From Eucalyptus grandis (Eukaryota > Streptophyta > Magnoliopsida > Myrtales > Myrtaceae), in the NCBI RefSeq assembly GCF_016545825.1, contig NC_052616.1, positions 11,408,001 through 11,472,000 on the forward strand: DNA of 64,000 bases, given 5' to 3'. The position numbers were made by a program, and so were the translations under genes. Under the pieces are notes generated by a model, which saw nothing but the letters and a program-made list of their open reading frames with translations, was not told the DNA's origin and did not search any database. Positions within the stretch are counted from its first letter, which is position 1. Each line of letters begins with the position of its first letter. Shown here in pieces: positions 10,661-22,334 of the stretch.

Positions 10661-11639
10661 TCTAATGCACGTGATCCGTTGATCGTGCATGCTGTCAATA
10701 TCATAAAGAGAGAAATTCTGAGAATTATTGGAGAATGGATCTTAACCTATCGATAAATAGAAAGAAAAGTAAAATCTTGTCCATTGATAGTAAATCTTGA
10801 AGTTCTTATTTGCACGGCATTCTACATGAGCGTTACAGAAATTGCAAGGAGTTACAATTCGTTAAGACTCGAGGATCGTTTCTTGGATGAAAAAGGATCC
10901 CAATCGCTCCGTAACAATTTGATAAAGAAAGGAGTAAATATTGTCTTTAGATAAGAAACTTTAAACCTCTAGGGTGTTACAACATTTTATATAAGAGTGA
11001 TGGAGTTATAGAGTCTAATAGAGAAAAATAACATTCAAGCGTGGGAACAACTTGTTGTGGATAGGCACTTCCCAGTAGATCACCTCACACATCCAATTAT
11101 GTTAAAGCAAATAATAGAGTTTTACTACTGCTAATGGCATACATGTATATTTCATCATAATTATGTATGTCATAACCTCCTATAATATATAGGGGTAATA
11201 TCTTTTATAGTTATAATGTCGAAACTCATAACGTTGATACTGATAGTAGAGAAATTACCTAATGTGGCACCATGATTTTTCCCTTCTTGATTTTGGGAAG
11301 GGTTTTTCATGTAAAAATTCTTTTATTTTTTATTTATTATTTTTTCTCTTCATATATTCGTGTACCTAACAAAGAGTTGTGAAAAATTACAATGAGAAAC
11401 AATCATTATGAACTCGAGGATTTCATTTCTCGGATGGATCATGAAACCCGTTAGAGAGAGAGAAAGACAGCGACCTCGTTGATGGGTGAGATCACCTTGG
11501 TTTGTCGGCAAACGATGCAAACGATTAATGTTGGGAATTTTCACCTATTTGCAAAGCTCTCTTTTTTTTTTAAAAAAAAAAATTATGAAAAGTATGCTAA
11601 GTCTAGAGGCATTTTTGTTTGTGCCAATTGCACGTGAGC

Positions 11640-11879
11640 TCAATGTATCCCGGCCTTTGGATCTTAATCTGTTCGCTTTTCTCTCTATCTGGCCTCCCAC
11701 AAGCGTAGTGTAGCCATGTTGTTGCCGTCGTTCACCCCTTCTTGCACCACCACCACTATTGATGGCGCCTCTACTATCCCCAATCTCTCACAACACGCGA
11801 TTTGCTATGACCCACTTTATCTTTGGTTGTTTTAATGACAATCGGGGACATCATTTCCATTACTCATTTAGCTCACTGA

Positions 11880-11957
<78 letters not shown>

Positions 11958-11960
11958 ATG
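11640..11960 (+). repeat. Dispersed local repeat, copy B, with GA microsatellite
   Basis: It shares TAGCCATGTTGTTGCCGTCG, ATCTTTGGTTGT and AGCTCACTGATA with the copies at 16930 and 20150. It ends in an uninterrupted GA run of about 70 bp at 11884-11953. Positions 11960-12400 hold no recognisable gene. Confidence 0.55.
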
Positions 11961-12599
11961 TGTTAAATGACCACAATGAAGAAGACCTCCTCAACTGCAG
12001 CAATTATTAAAAAGTAGGTATTTCCTGTCCAAAACTCTAATACATCGCCTTCATTTAGATTCTTTATAGCCCAAAATTATTTTGGCCAACAAAAGGTACC
12101 ACTTCAAACTTGATAGATGCCATTTTGAGCAAAAAATCAAAATTCCTTCGCTTTGATACCGGTTTGTTGCATAACACTAATTTGATACACTAATTGAAGC
12201 ACAAATAACAAAGGATGAAAGCAAAATTAAAATCACATAAGACACACAAAAAAATGTGAAAATCCAAAATGGACAAAATCACAGAGAAAGAAAAGGATTT
12301 CATTATCTTCAACAACCAGTACAAGAGTTCAATCCAAAAGGTAAAAAAAAAAAAACAACTTTAGATCTTACAAGAAGATAGGAAGAACAAAAAACAGAGA
12401 AAATGTAGAGCCTAGTCTTCAATATGAGTTATGCAACACGTCCCTTTTATAGTCCATCTGAAAAAAAAAACCCTAAAACAAATGTATATGGGTTACCAAT
12501 CATGTGCATACTCCACACAATTTTTGTTGACTATGTTTTTATATTCCCCGCGGACGTTCTTGAAAGCCAAGTCCCAACGTCTGCCCGTGTTTCCCCCCA

Positions 12600-12605
12600 T
12601 ATAAA
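12600..12605 (+). promoter_or_regulatory. TATA box of BAHD copy 3
   Basis: TATAAA lies 55 bp before the ATG at 12655, in the same sequence context (CCCAT-TATAAA-CCCTAAGCAATTCC) as copy 2. An upstream ORF reads through in frame from 12424, but the TATA position and the protein alignment place translation start at 12655. Confidence 0.6.
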
Positions 12606-12654
12606 CCCTAAGCAATTCCTTGTTCTCTCCCGTCTCCAACCTGCCATCACAAAA

Positions 12655-14263
12655 ATGGCTTCACCACCACCTTCTCCATCTTCTCTAGGTCTACTGGCCG
12701 TGAAACGCCATGAGCCAGAGCTGATCTCTCCAGCAGGAGCGACGCCACGTGAGCTCAAACCCCTCTCGGACCTGGATGGCCAGGAGTGGCTTCGTTTTCT
12801 GCTTCCCTTACTTCTCTTCTACCCAAACAGCCCCTCAATGGGAGGCCAAGGAGACCCAGCGAGAGTCATCAAGGGAGCGCTCGCAAAGGCGCTCGTGTAC
12901 TATTATCCGTTGGCCGGGCGGATCCGGGAAGGGCCAGACCATAAGCTCGTGGTGGACTGTACGGGCGAAGGGATTCTGTTTGTGGAGGCTGATGCTGACG
13001 TCAGCCTTGAGGAGCTCGGCGACTCCATGCGGCCGCCATGTGACTTCTTAGACGAGGTGTTGTGCGATGTGGCCGGGTCGGGCGACATCATTGGGTGCCC
13101 TCTGTTGTCGGTCCAAGTAAGTATTGTGTGACAAGTCCAACATTCAGTCGTGCAGCAACATGCAACTTGGATAAGGCGTAACGCTATTGATAAGCGTATC
13201 GCGTCCAGATTTTGTAAATTGGTAGAATTTCAAGAGATCAAGTATATATTCTTCTGTAGAGACGCGCCCTCTTTACTCCGATTATTTAACCTTTACCTTC
13301 CAGGTTTTCTTACGAGTTCCTTCTTTCCGGTAGGTGACTCGCTTGAGATGTGGGGGCTTCATCCTCGGAATCCGACTCAATCACACGGTCAGCGATCTCT
13401 TCGGACTTAAACAGTTCCTAGAGGCAGCTGCGGAGCTCGCCCGAGGAGCCCATGTGCTGTCGTGGCTACCCGTTTGGCAGAGAGAGATCCTCAACGCGCG
13501 AGAACCGCCGCAAGTGACATGCACACACCATGAGTTCGAGGACATTGTCATCGACACCGAAAGTGCGGCCACAATGTCGGACCCCAAGAACATGGCCCAC
13601 AGATCGTTCTTTTTCGGCCCGCGGGAAGTGGCATCGATCAAGAAACGCCTCCCTCACTATCTAGTCTCGAGATCCTCCACCTACGAGTTACTCACGGCAT
13701 GCCTTTGGAAGTGCCGCACGATTGCACTTGAGATCAAGCCGGACGAAATAGTCCGCCTCTCATGCGTGATCAATGCGCAAGGCCTCGGCGTGCCTCGTGG
13801 TTATTATGGGAGCACCTCAGTGATCGCAATGGCACTCTCAAAGGCGGGGCATCTGTGTACTAGTCCACTAGGGTATGCCGTCGAGCTAGTGAAGAAAGCG
13901 AAGGAGATGGTGAGCGAAGAATACGTAAGGTCCTCTATCGATGCGTCAGTAATCAAGGGAAGGCTGAAGCACATGACTGTTCGGAACTACGCGGTTAGCA
14001 ACACGACCAAGGTCGGGTTCGAAGAGGCTGACTTCGGCTGGGGGCCGCCGGTGCACAGCAGTGTCGCCAGCGCTTTTCCTTGGATAAGCATTTACAGGAA
14101 GTACAAAACAAGAAAGGGAGAGGAGGGGATTGTGGTGCCGATGATGTTGCCGGAGAGAGCTATGCAAAGGTTTCAAGAAGCGTTGGCCAAAATGATTGGC
14201 GAAGGGACGGCGGCTGACGATCATTGTGGTGGGGATTCGACTACGATTAGATCAAAACTCTAG
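12655..14263 (+). CDS. BAHD acyltransferase copy 3 (alcohol acyltransferase-like)
   Basis: Exon 1 12655-13116 (154 codons), intron 13117-13333 (217 bp, donor CAA/GTAAGT, acceptor TAG), exon 2 13334-14263 with stop; 463 residues. Motifs are intact: HTVSD (His171, Asp175) and DFGWG. The residues after DFGWG are unusual, PPVHSSVASAFPW where the other copies have KPVYGG or KPAYGG, and this loop lines the active-site face in BAHD structures. The enzyme should use an acyl-CoA donor and a small alcohol acceptor in the cytosol; the donor and acceptor are not determinable here. Copy 2 is its closest relative in the window by flank and intron structure. No break is seen, so it is probably functional. 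Confidence 0.93.
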
Positions 14264-14731
14264 GAGGATTATTAAACCATACATTCTCTGCGGTCTCCCA
14301 TTCACATGTAACGATGCTCGAATTTTTTAATGAAATATATCCCTATGGAATATACCTTCTAGTTATGGAATTTGAAGTAACTATCGTTGACTTTAGGAGT
14401 GCGACTTAACGATGTTGAAAGAAATTATTGTCAACCCCATAGCGCCGGCTGCAACTAATAATTATTGGGGTGTGCTTTATACTCCTCATGACCAGAAGTA
14501 CAGAGGTTCCGTTCCAAGTGAACGGGCGGAGACTCGGGGGCCGCCTCGGTAGGGATTGTAAAGGGCAACGCCCTCAGTCCGCCAAAGGATTTTTATAGTT
14601 TGGGTCCATATGGCTTAGGACTTTTTTGGCTCCTAGGTTTTTCTTGTCGCTTTTATATAATTTTTTCCTCTTATAAAATCTATCTCTTATAAATTGATAG
14701 TTGTAGCAGAGATGTAGGATGTGCTAATTAT

Positions 14732-16235
14732 GAGAAAGGTATCAAAATAGTCTTAAATCTATTGTATTAGTACCGATTCAATCCTAAATCTTTCAATTGA
14801 ATTAATTCAGTTATAGATATTTTCACATTGATATTAATTAAGTTCATCCAATCAATTTTGGCTGACTGGCGTTAACATAAACGCCGGCCAGTGGCCAAAA
14901 GCTGACATGTTAGCTCGCTGTGCGCTGTTGTGTTCTCTGGTCCCCGTGCCTTCTTGTCCGGTAGCAGGAGGTGAGATGATGCGGGGTGTGTTTGTGTTTT
15001 TTCTAATGAGCAGATCCCCTGCAGGGAGATTTCCCTGAAGTGATCGAGGATTACTTGAAGCATGGCATCATGAAGTGCATCGCCTTCAACCGCCGTGGTA
15101 CCCTTCTCGCCGGTACTCTCTCTCTCTCTCTCTGGAATTGTTTTGGAGTTGAGTTCTACCGCTAAAACTTTGATTTTTAAGCTACTTTGATCTCTGATGA
15201 AGAAAAGATGAGTTCCTTTTAGCTGCTGTCTAAACTGAGTGTTTTGAATTCGGAAAAGATGTGGCTCGACCTCCGTACTTCGGTCGTTAACGGAGCTTGT
15301 GAGAGCTCTATCCCCGTCCCAACCTCGTTCGTCTTAGCTTACTCGTGGGACTGTCTGGCCTGTTTTGGGTGGAGTATTTTGTCCCCATTTACTCACCAAT
15401 GCTGCTTTTGTATTTCCTTATAATCTGGGCATGCTGGAAGCATTAAAATCACGAGAAAGTTAAAAAGTAGTTTTGAATACATCAACCGCTTTATCCCGGA
15501 ATTGTTCTGATTTGTTCCGAGACTAGATTAGAACGCAATTGAAAGATGGAAAGAAAAGTATACCTAAATGGAGTGGAAGGTTTGAAGCACATATCTCACA
15601 CTTTTGGAATGCATATGATTGATGACCAAAGAATCTTGGTCTTCCGACCGTTTGGGTGATTTTTTAAGTTTCGCATTACATTTTAGAATTGTAGTGCAGA
15701 CATTCTTTCTCCGACAAGTTGTGGCACGTGGTGAGTTATTTGTTGGTGCATCCATCAGTTGAATGTTATTTTGAAGGCCGCCATGGCCTTGCCTGCCACG
15801 AGTGAGGCCACCTTCACCCATAGCAAGGCCAAGGCTAGGCTAGCCTCGCCTAGATTTGGGTGAAGTTGCCTTGCTTGTGGCCTTGGGTGAGGCCGGGTGA
15901 GGTTGTGGTCACGACCTTGGTCGGAGGCTGGCGAGGGCTTCATGGCCCTGGCCCAAACTGGTCACTGTAAGGAAAGTCCAAGGAGGAAGAAGAGAGAAAA
16001 GAAAACGAAAAGAAAAAAAAAAGGAATTTTTTTAAAAAATTAAAAAAAATGAAATTATTTATAAAAAAAAAAATTGCCATATCAGCATCCGGTTACCGGC
16101 CAACTAAATTTGGCTAGATGGATTGAATTGTTACCAATGTGAAAATGTTTAAAACTAAATTGATCTAATTGAAATGTTTAGGATCGAATTGATATTAATG
16201 CAATAGGTTTAGGATTTTATTTTGTACTTTTTTCC
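14732..16235. mobile_element. Pack-MULE-like element carrying an RBL exon
   Basis: The left arm 14732-14870 (GAGAAAGGTATCAAAATAGT, then TCAATCCTAAATCTTTCAAT) and the right arm about 16095-16235 are inverted copies over roughly 130 bp. The flanks read GCTAATTAT (14723-14731) and ACTAATTAT (16236-16244), a 9-bp target duplication with one mismatch. Long TIRs plus a 9-bp duplication are the signature of Mutator-like elements. Inside is foreign gene sequence (RBL exon 15014-15112 with intron-like flanks to about 15770), then the family's usual GC-rich CTTGGGTGAGGCC block and an A-rich tract. No transposase is present. Confidence 0.75.
15014..15112 (+). pseudogene. Captured exon of an RBL / RBBP5-like WD40 gene
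   Basis: The exon starts after an AG acceptor, reads DPLQGDFPEVIEDYLKHG in the second phase and continues MKCIAFNRRGTLLA, ending at GCCG/GTACTC, a good donor. This matches, as I remember it, the second exon of plant RBL, the RbBP5-like WD40 subunit of COMPASS-type histone H3K4 methyltransferase. Both splice sites are preserved and no stop or frameshift is present. The first exon and the following WD40 exons are not found nearby, so this is a fragment and not a gene. It lies between the inverted arms of the Pack-MULE-like element. Confidence 0.8.
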
Positions 16236-16565
16236 ACTAATTATAGAGAAATCTTTAGCTAGATGTAACCCTAAGTTAAGGGCGAATGGTGATAAATCTT
16301 CCTCTTTCTCGCCTTAACTCTCTATTTTGTTGCGTCATTTTGCCTAAATCCTAACAATAATTTTCCCAGTGGTCAGCCGGCAAAGCAAAGACAGCATCAA
16401 CCTAACCACGCTTTGCGCCTAAACTAGTCGTATGCAGATATTTGCGCTCCAGTAAATGACGGCACCTAATAATTTCTAATCAAGATTCCTATGGTTTGAT
16501 AATAGCTTGTTTGTGGATACACGCTGTCTGTTAAAAATAAACCCACCGGTTCTTATCTGTAACAG

Positions 16566-17570
16566 CATGGTGCGGGAGCCTAGTTCAGACGCAGGCGAGA
16601 ATCCCGATCAATATAAAAGTTTCAAACATTTTACGTATGCATATGCGTATCTTCTCGCACGCGCCGGGGCCTGCATGGACCTTTACAGACGAACTTGTTA
16701 GGACGCCGGATGCATAAAGCCGCGAGAAGATAAGGTCGCACGACATTGCCGAAGCAACGTTTTGCCTTCATTCTCCTGCGGACAAGCTTGTGATTTTTAG
16801 GTTCTGACATTCTCAAAATGACCTTCGAATGGGCTTTGGAATGATGGCTTTCCATGCCAGGACCATGGGTTTGTTTTCCGTCGATCATAGGTGATTACAA
16901 CAAAATCATAATCATGGGAATAAGTGTGACTTGTGTGATTAGAACATCTTAAATTGTTCTCTTTTCTCTCTCTTTAGCCTTCCACAAGGTTAGTCTAGCC
17001 ATGGCGTTGCCATCATTCCCCACTTCCCGCAACACCGCCGCCATTATCAACGACGCTTCCACTCTCACCAATCTCTCATGAGACGCAATTTGTTATGAGC
17101 CACTTTATCTTTGGTTGTCTTAACAACAATCGAGGACGCCATTTCCCTCTAGTCAAATTCACATTACTAACTTAGCTAATTGATAATCTCGTATGAGGTG
17201 TTTTTGTTTTGGGGGAGGGGGGGTGAGGGCAGAGAGAAGAGAGAGAGCATGTGCAAAATGCTCTAAATTTGAACCTGTAAAGGTCAAAGAGATCCAGACT
17301 TAACTAGTTCATAGAGCTTGCATTTTTTATGAGTCTCTAGATAGTTAGGTCTCTTTATCCCTATTATTAAATTATCTCCAAATAAAAAAAAGGAAAGGTA
17401 TAATAGGCTATGAACTTATGAATTGTAAATTCATATTTCAAAAAATAAGCGCGCATTTGGTATACAAAATGGCTACCCGGCATGATCAGTTGAGTGTGAG
17501 CCCAAGCAAAGCTCGAGATTTAAAGACATGAAGGTCAGCTTCCTCTTTTTCTTATACTAGTTTGTCAATG
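16566..17570 (+). repeat. Segmental duplication, copy 1 (includes local repeat copy C)
   Basis: It runs parallel to 19747-20770: GGAGCCT..TTCAGA, CATATGCGTATCT, TCGCACGACATTGCC, GACAAGCTTGTGATTTTTAG, GGGCTTTGGAATGATGG, then the CTAGCCATG / ATCTTTGGTTGTCTTAA repeat and AACTTAACT..AGAG.TTGCAT. It holds the uninterrupted form of the site into which the solo LTR at 18491 went in the other copy. No coding sequence is recognised; 17570-18220 likewise shows nothing. Confidence 0.7.
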
Positions 17571-18218
17571 CGAAGGAGGTTAAAGGGCAAGATGAAACAA
17601 AATGAAAGAAAGTTCTACAACAGTACTAAACTTTAGGGCAATGCATATAAGAACATTGATGAATTCATAGTCTTCGATGATATTATAAACTAATCACTTA
17701 CAAGATCAGACTTAAAATTAACAAAAAAAAAAAAAAAAAACGGAACATGAAGACAACTTTATCTTCTAAGTGATATTGAAGATAGCTTTATGGAATCTGG
17801 ATCAATATCATTTGGCAGCGAAGAATTAAAACGTACATACTTAAATAGAAAATATTGTAGTGTTTTGGTGTGAAAATTTCCCTCCATCAATATAAAGTTA
17901 CAGATGAACAGAATTACTTTCCTAATTATTAAAAGCAAAAGTTTCTACTTTCAGGAATAGATTATGTTGATTTTTGTTTTTGAAAACAAATGATTCTAGC
18001 CGTAACCATTTAAATGGTGATTTTTGAAAACGACTGATTCTAGCTAAACGGGCTCAAGGCTGCATTTAAATTTAATTTTCATCAATTGAAAGCTTGAAGA
18101 AGATTTAAGAAAATTAAAAGGTCCATCTGCACCACATGACTTGATAGATCCAAAGACTTGACTCGAATGGGGCTGGCAATTCCTGCTTTCATTCCATATT
18201 CATGCTGATCACTCATGT

Positions 18219-18221
<3 letters not shown>

Positions 18222-18268
<47 letters not shown>
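18222..18268. repeat. (TA)n microsatellite
   Basis: About 23 uninterrupted TA units. Confidence 0.95.
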
Positions 18269-18271
<3 letters not shown>

Positions 18272-18490
18272 AATATGATCACAAACTATTTTTCATTAGA
18301 CACGGTTGAAAATGTGGCAATTCGTTTCAATTCGAGATAACTCATATTACCTCTCATTTGAATTCTAATTTGTATTTGTGAATTTGGGTCATATTTGAGT
18401 CCTATTCTCATATTGTGTGGGGAATTGTTGGGCTCCCGAATGAACTTCCAAATAAGCACATTGTCTGTATTTCATGGTACAAGGTGCAGG

Positions 18491-19746
18491 TGATGATGCT
18501 AGTATGAACAACTAGAGGGCGGGTGAATAGGTATTCAAAAGAAATCTTAACAAATAAATGCGGAATTAAATAAGTTGCGAGCAAAATCTGAATAAGGATC
18601 AGAGTCTGATAAGAGAGCCACAATAATTTCTAGTAGATGTTTAGAATATGTTATATGATGGAATAGAATTCTGAAATAAACTGTAAGTATGCGATTAAAT
18701 AAGGAGAGTTAAGAGAAGTAAATGTTGCACACGAAATTTATAGTGATTTAGCTTAAATCAAGCCTACGTCCACTCTCCCACGTTAACAGCCTTTTGGCTG
18801 GATTACTATATGATCAACAAGATAATACTTAGTGATAGATCACACTATCTCACTAAGTCACTCTTTTGGTATTTCTCTCACGATCACAAACGTTTAAGTT
18901 CACGAAAACAGGTGTATGATCGAAGTTCGCTCAAACTTTGGAATTATATATTCTACGCTCTATCTCTTACTTGCTCCTTGGTCCTTGGTCTCCTTAAATA
19001 CTCCTCCACTTCCAAACTAGCCGTTGGACAATATCTAGAGGATCGTCTTCTAATCTATCCATTTGACAAATCTGTATCAAGAAAAGTTAGTAGTCATTAA
19101 GTGACAAAAGTAGAATCCCAAGTTGATTTTGATCGCCCATACAAACAGAATCTTGGTTTCCATAAGTAAAGTTTCTTCGTTTAGAAAGTTTTTGTCTAGA
19201 TCCAATTGTCAATCAATTAAATTGAGTCAATGAAATCTATCTTTATGTAGAATCCAAACCAGATCACTAGCAGTTATATGTTTGGGGCTTATGTTACATT
19301 TTGTTGAGTTGTCTCGTTCTAAACATGTGTCTCGTTATGGACCTTGTCACGTTCTAGGCTTGTGTCTTGTTTTGAACCTTGTCACATTCTGGACTTGTAT
19401 ATCATTTTGTATGTAAATTCTGAGTGTGTTTTGTCGGAAGTAAAGTCTGAGCGTCTTTCGTCTGAAGTAAAATCTAAGTGTCTTCCGTCTGAAGTAGACT
19501 TTATAATCTGGACGTAAGTGTAAACATATTATACTTCTAAACAAATTTAGCCTTAAGGTCTAGACATAGTCTGAATAAGTTTAGCTTCAACATAGAGTCC
19601 ATCTTATGGTTCTTTCAAGTATAGACTTTGACAATATCATTTACATGTTTTAACATCTGCATAGTCTATTACTCAACCATTAAACACGTTAGTAGCTTTT
19701 GATTTATTTTGTCATCTTTAAAACATCATAAGGGATTTCCCTAATA
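18491..19746 (-). mobile_element. Diverged solo Sirevirus-type LTR (reverse strand)
   Basis: Read in reverse it begins TATTAGGGAAATCC, continues GTTTTAAAGATGACAAAAT and ends CCTCTAGTTGTTCATACTAG plus CATCATCA. These follow the start (TGTTGGAGAAATC..GTTTTGAAGTTGACAAAA) and end (CCTCTAGGTACTCATACTAG) of the LTRs at 33304 and 48437. A GTGGACGTAGGCTTGAT motif is shared as well. The 5-bp flanks are identical: GCAGG at 18486-18490 and 19747-19751. No primer-binding site or tract is attached, so it is a solo LTR left by recombination. At 1256 bp it is longer and older-looking than the others. Confidence 0.8.
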
Positions 19747-20168
19747 GCAGGAGCCTCATTCAGATGTAGAACAAAACACCAATCAAGACAAAGTTCAAAC
19801 GTTTTATGCATGCATATGTCTATCTCTTCACACACATGCGGGCTTGAGAAGATAATGTCGCATGACATTGCCAAAGCATCGTTTTACCTTCGGTCTCTTG
19901 CAGACAAGCCTGTGATTTTTAGGTTTGACATTCTCAAATGGACCTGTGGATGGGCTTTGGAATGATGGATGCCCATGCCGAGACCATGGGGAAGTTTCCC
20001 AGGCCCAATAGACCTCAAAGTAGCTCATTACAGTTGCGGGGCCACCATGTCTTTCTTCAGCTATGGTCGAAGGAAGCTCCCTCTAGGTCCCTCAATCATT
20101 GGTGATTACAATAAAATCATAATGGAGTTAAGTGTGTGTGACCCTTAATTAGAGCATCATAATTTGTT

Positions 20169-20229
<61 letters not shown>

Positions 20230-20360
20230 AGCTTGTGACAAACTTAGTCTAGCCATGTTGTTGTTGTCATGTGAGCCGTCGTATCTTTGGTTGTCTTAAT
20301 GACAATCGGAACATCATTTTCCCAATAGTCACATTCACATTACTCATTTAGCTCATTAAT

Positions 20361-20407
<47 letters not shown>

Positions 20408-20770
20408 GAATAATCACCTTAACATTTACGTTGAATGAAGAATACCTTCTTGACTGCACTCACCATTAATAAGTCAAGAAGCACTCTTACTTTTGAAGAA
20501 TATGGTATAGCAAGTGCAAGTTGCACTAGATCAGGATGCAAATAGGTCAAAAGGATCCAAACTTAACTTATTAATAGAGTTTGCATAGCGTTTCATGAAT
20601 CTTCATATAGTTAAGTTTCCTTATCCTTATATATTAAAAAAAAAATGATATAGTTGGCTCTAAACTTATGCTTTGTAACTATACATTAAAATATGGTGAC
20701 ACTGCATGATTAGTTAACTGAGAGCCCTCACAAAGTTCAAGATTTAAGAAACATAAGGGTCAACGAGCTA
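19747..20770 (+). repeat. Segmental duplication, copy 2 (includes local repeat copy D)
   Basis: Counterpart of 16566-17570. It contains a CT microsatellite (about 20167-20232) and a GA microsatellite (about 20365-20405) on either side of the ATCTTTGGTTGTCTTAAT repeat. Not coding. Confidence 0.7.
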
Positions 20771-21007
20771 TCTCGGAAGAGGGTAATGAGGAGGAGCCAC
20801 ATACAATAGTGGCTTTCCAACTTTCCATTCCTAAAAACTCCATGCATGGAGACCAAGAAAAGCACACATGGAGAAGGGAATGGCCATTGTATTATCATAT
20901 TTCGATGCCCACCACCACTACAAACATCAACAATCGCTAATGGGAATAGGACAAGGTGGTGAGCTTCCTCTTTTCTTATGCTAGTTTGTTAATGCTGGGA
21001 AGTCTTG

Positions 21008-21381
21008 GGATGGCAACATATAGCACGCCTTACGGCACTGCACGGAACCGAGGGAATAGAGCTAGCCTTCGGTTCCATGCAATACTGTAAGGCATGCTAG
21101 CTCTGCTATTGGCCTTCAACCTACCCTCACTCCCCCAAGGTGCGAGTGGCTACTATATCAGCCTACCCAGTGGTAGCCGAGGGTATGCAAGCACACCCTG
21201 ATGTGGAGTCTACCTTACCCATTATAAGGCTGCCTAATTTCCTATCTATCTTTGTCTTTCCGACAGAGAGGGAATACGGAGGACAGCGTGGGGTCTCTTA
21301 CCTCAGGGCGGTTCTCCTGCTTGTTTCTTCCTTGAGCCTTTTAAGGACCTACTTAGGTCCTTGGATGGCAACATATAGCAC
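21008..21381. other. 355-bp insertion bounded by a 19-bp direct repeat
   Basis: GGATGGCAACATATAGCAC occurs at 21008-21026 and again at 21363-21381. The DNA between is less AT-rich than its surroundings and lacks the surrounding repeat words. It includes the palindrome-like AAGGACCTACTTAGGTCCTT just before the second repeat. Its origin is not recognised; an organellar fragment is possible but unproven. A T-run follows at 21401-21422. Confidence 0.4.
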
Positions 21382-21852
21382 ACAAAGGAAGATGGGCTTT
21401 TTTTTTTTTTTTTTTTTTTTTTGAGCTATAAGGTTGCTAGAGGAGCGACCTTTTGTAAAAAGGGTTCAACTGCTGTGTCGAGAAAATCGCGTCAACCCAT
21501 CCTTGCATCTGAAGATCTCCTGCAACGCTTATCGAAAGGGGTTAAAGTTCATCCTATGTTTGAGATCTGAAATCGATTTTCTTGATATGATTTAATTAAG
21601 ACACTAAGGGGTCTATAGATTTCATTTATAGCATCTTAACATATTAAAGGATCAATCCTCTTGAAAATGCTTGACACTTTTTTTCTTTTATAGGATTACA
21701 AGGACACATTTCAAAATACAAAGAACATCAGTGACTAAAAGCACATAAAATGTCGGTCCCTTGTCTCTTAACTCTTCCATTTTGTACGACTTGTTCCTCA
21801 AAATTTTGTTCATGAAATTGAAATTTCTAATATATTTGACATGTGCAATTGA

Positions 21853-22334
21853 GGGGAAAATTGTCCAAAAAATCCTAAATCTATTGTACGACAGCCAATT
21901 TAGTTATAAACTTTTCAATTGTGTTAGTTTAATCCTAAATCTTTTAACAACTTATCAATTTAGTCATAATATTTTAATTGTGCCAATTTAATCCTAATAA
22001 TTTGTCAATTTAGTCATAAATCTATTAAAAATTCACCAATTTAGTTATCCTTGCCAATTTTGGTCGGATAGCAAACATGACGGCCTTAGGTGAGGGATGA
22101 CTGGTCGGATAGTCAGTATTGACCATCTTAGGTGGCATGACTGGCCAACATTAACATGGATAATTTTTAAAAATTTTCTTTTCTTTTTCCCTTCGTCGGC
22201 CTTAGGTGAGGGATGACCACGCCTAGGCTGGTGAGTGGTACACTCATTGGATCTCGTCACCTAGGCAAGGGTGGGCTACCCTCACCAAATCCGATGAAGG
22301 GGGCACTCACCTAAGGTTGGCGAAGATCATCAGC
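21853..22334. mobile_element. MULE-type element, left part, interrupted by LTR element
   Basis: It starts GGGGAAAATTGTCC and continues CCTAAATCTATTGTACGAC, with several TTTAGTCATAAA / CCAATTTAGT units in tandem, then the GC-rich TCGGCCTTAGGTGAGGGATG block. It stops where the large LTR begins at 22335. A matching right end is not obvious beyond 27325. Confidence 0.45.

Noticed and set aside
11759..12010. Frame with an Arg-Glu repeat
   Set aside because: Produced by the GA microsatellite.
12424..12654. N-terminal extension of BAHD copy 3
   Set aside because: Crosses the TATA box and has no similarity to BAHD proteins; start at 12655 matches the other copies.
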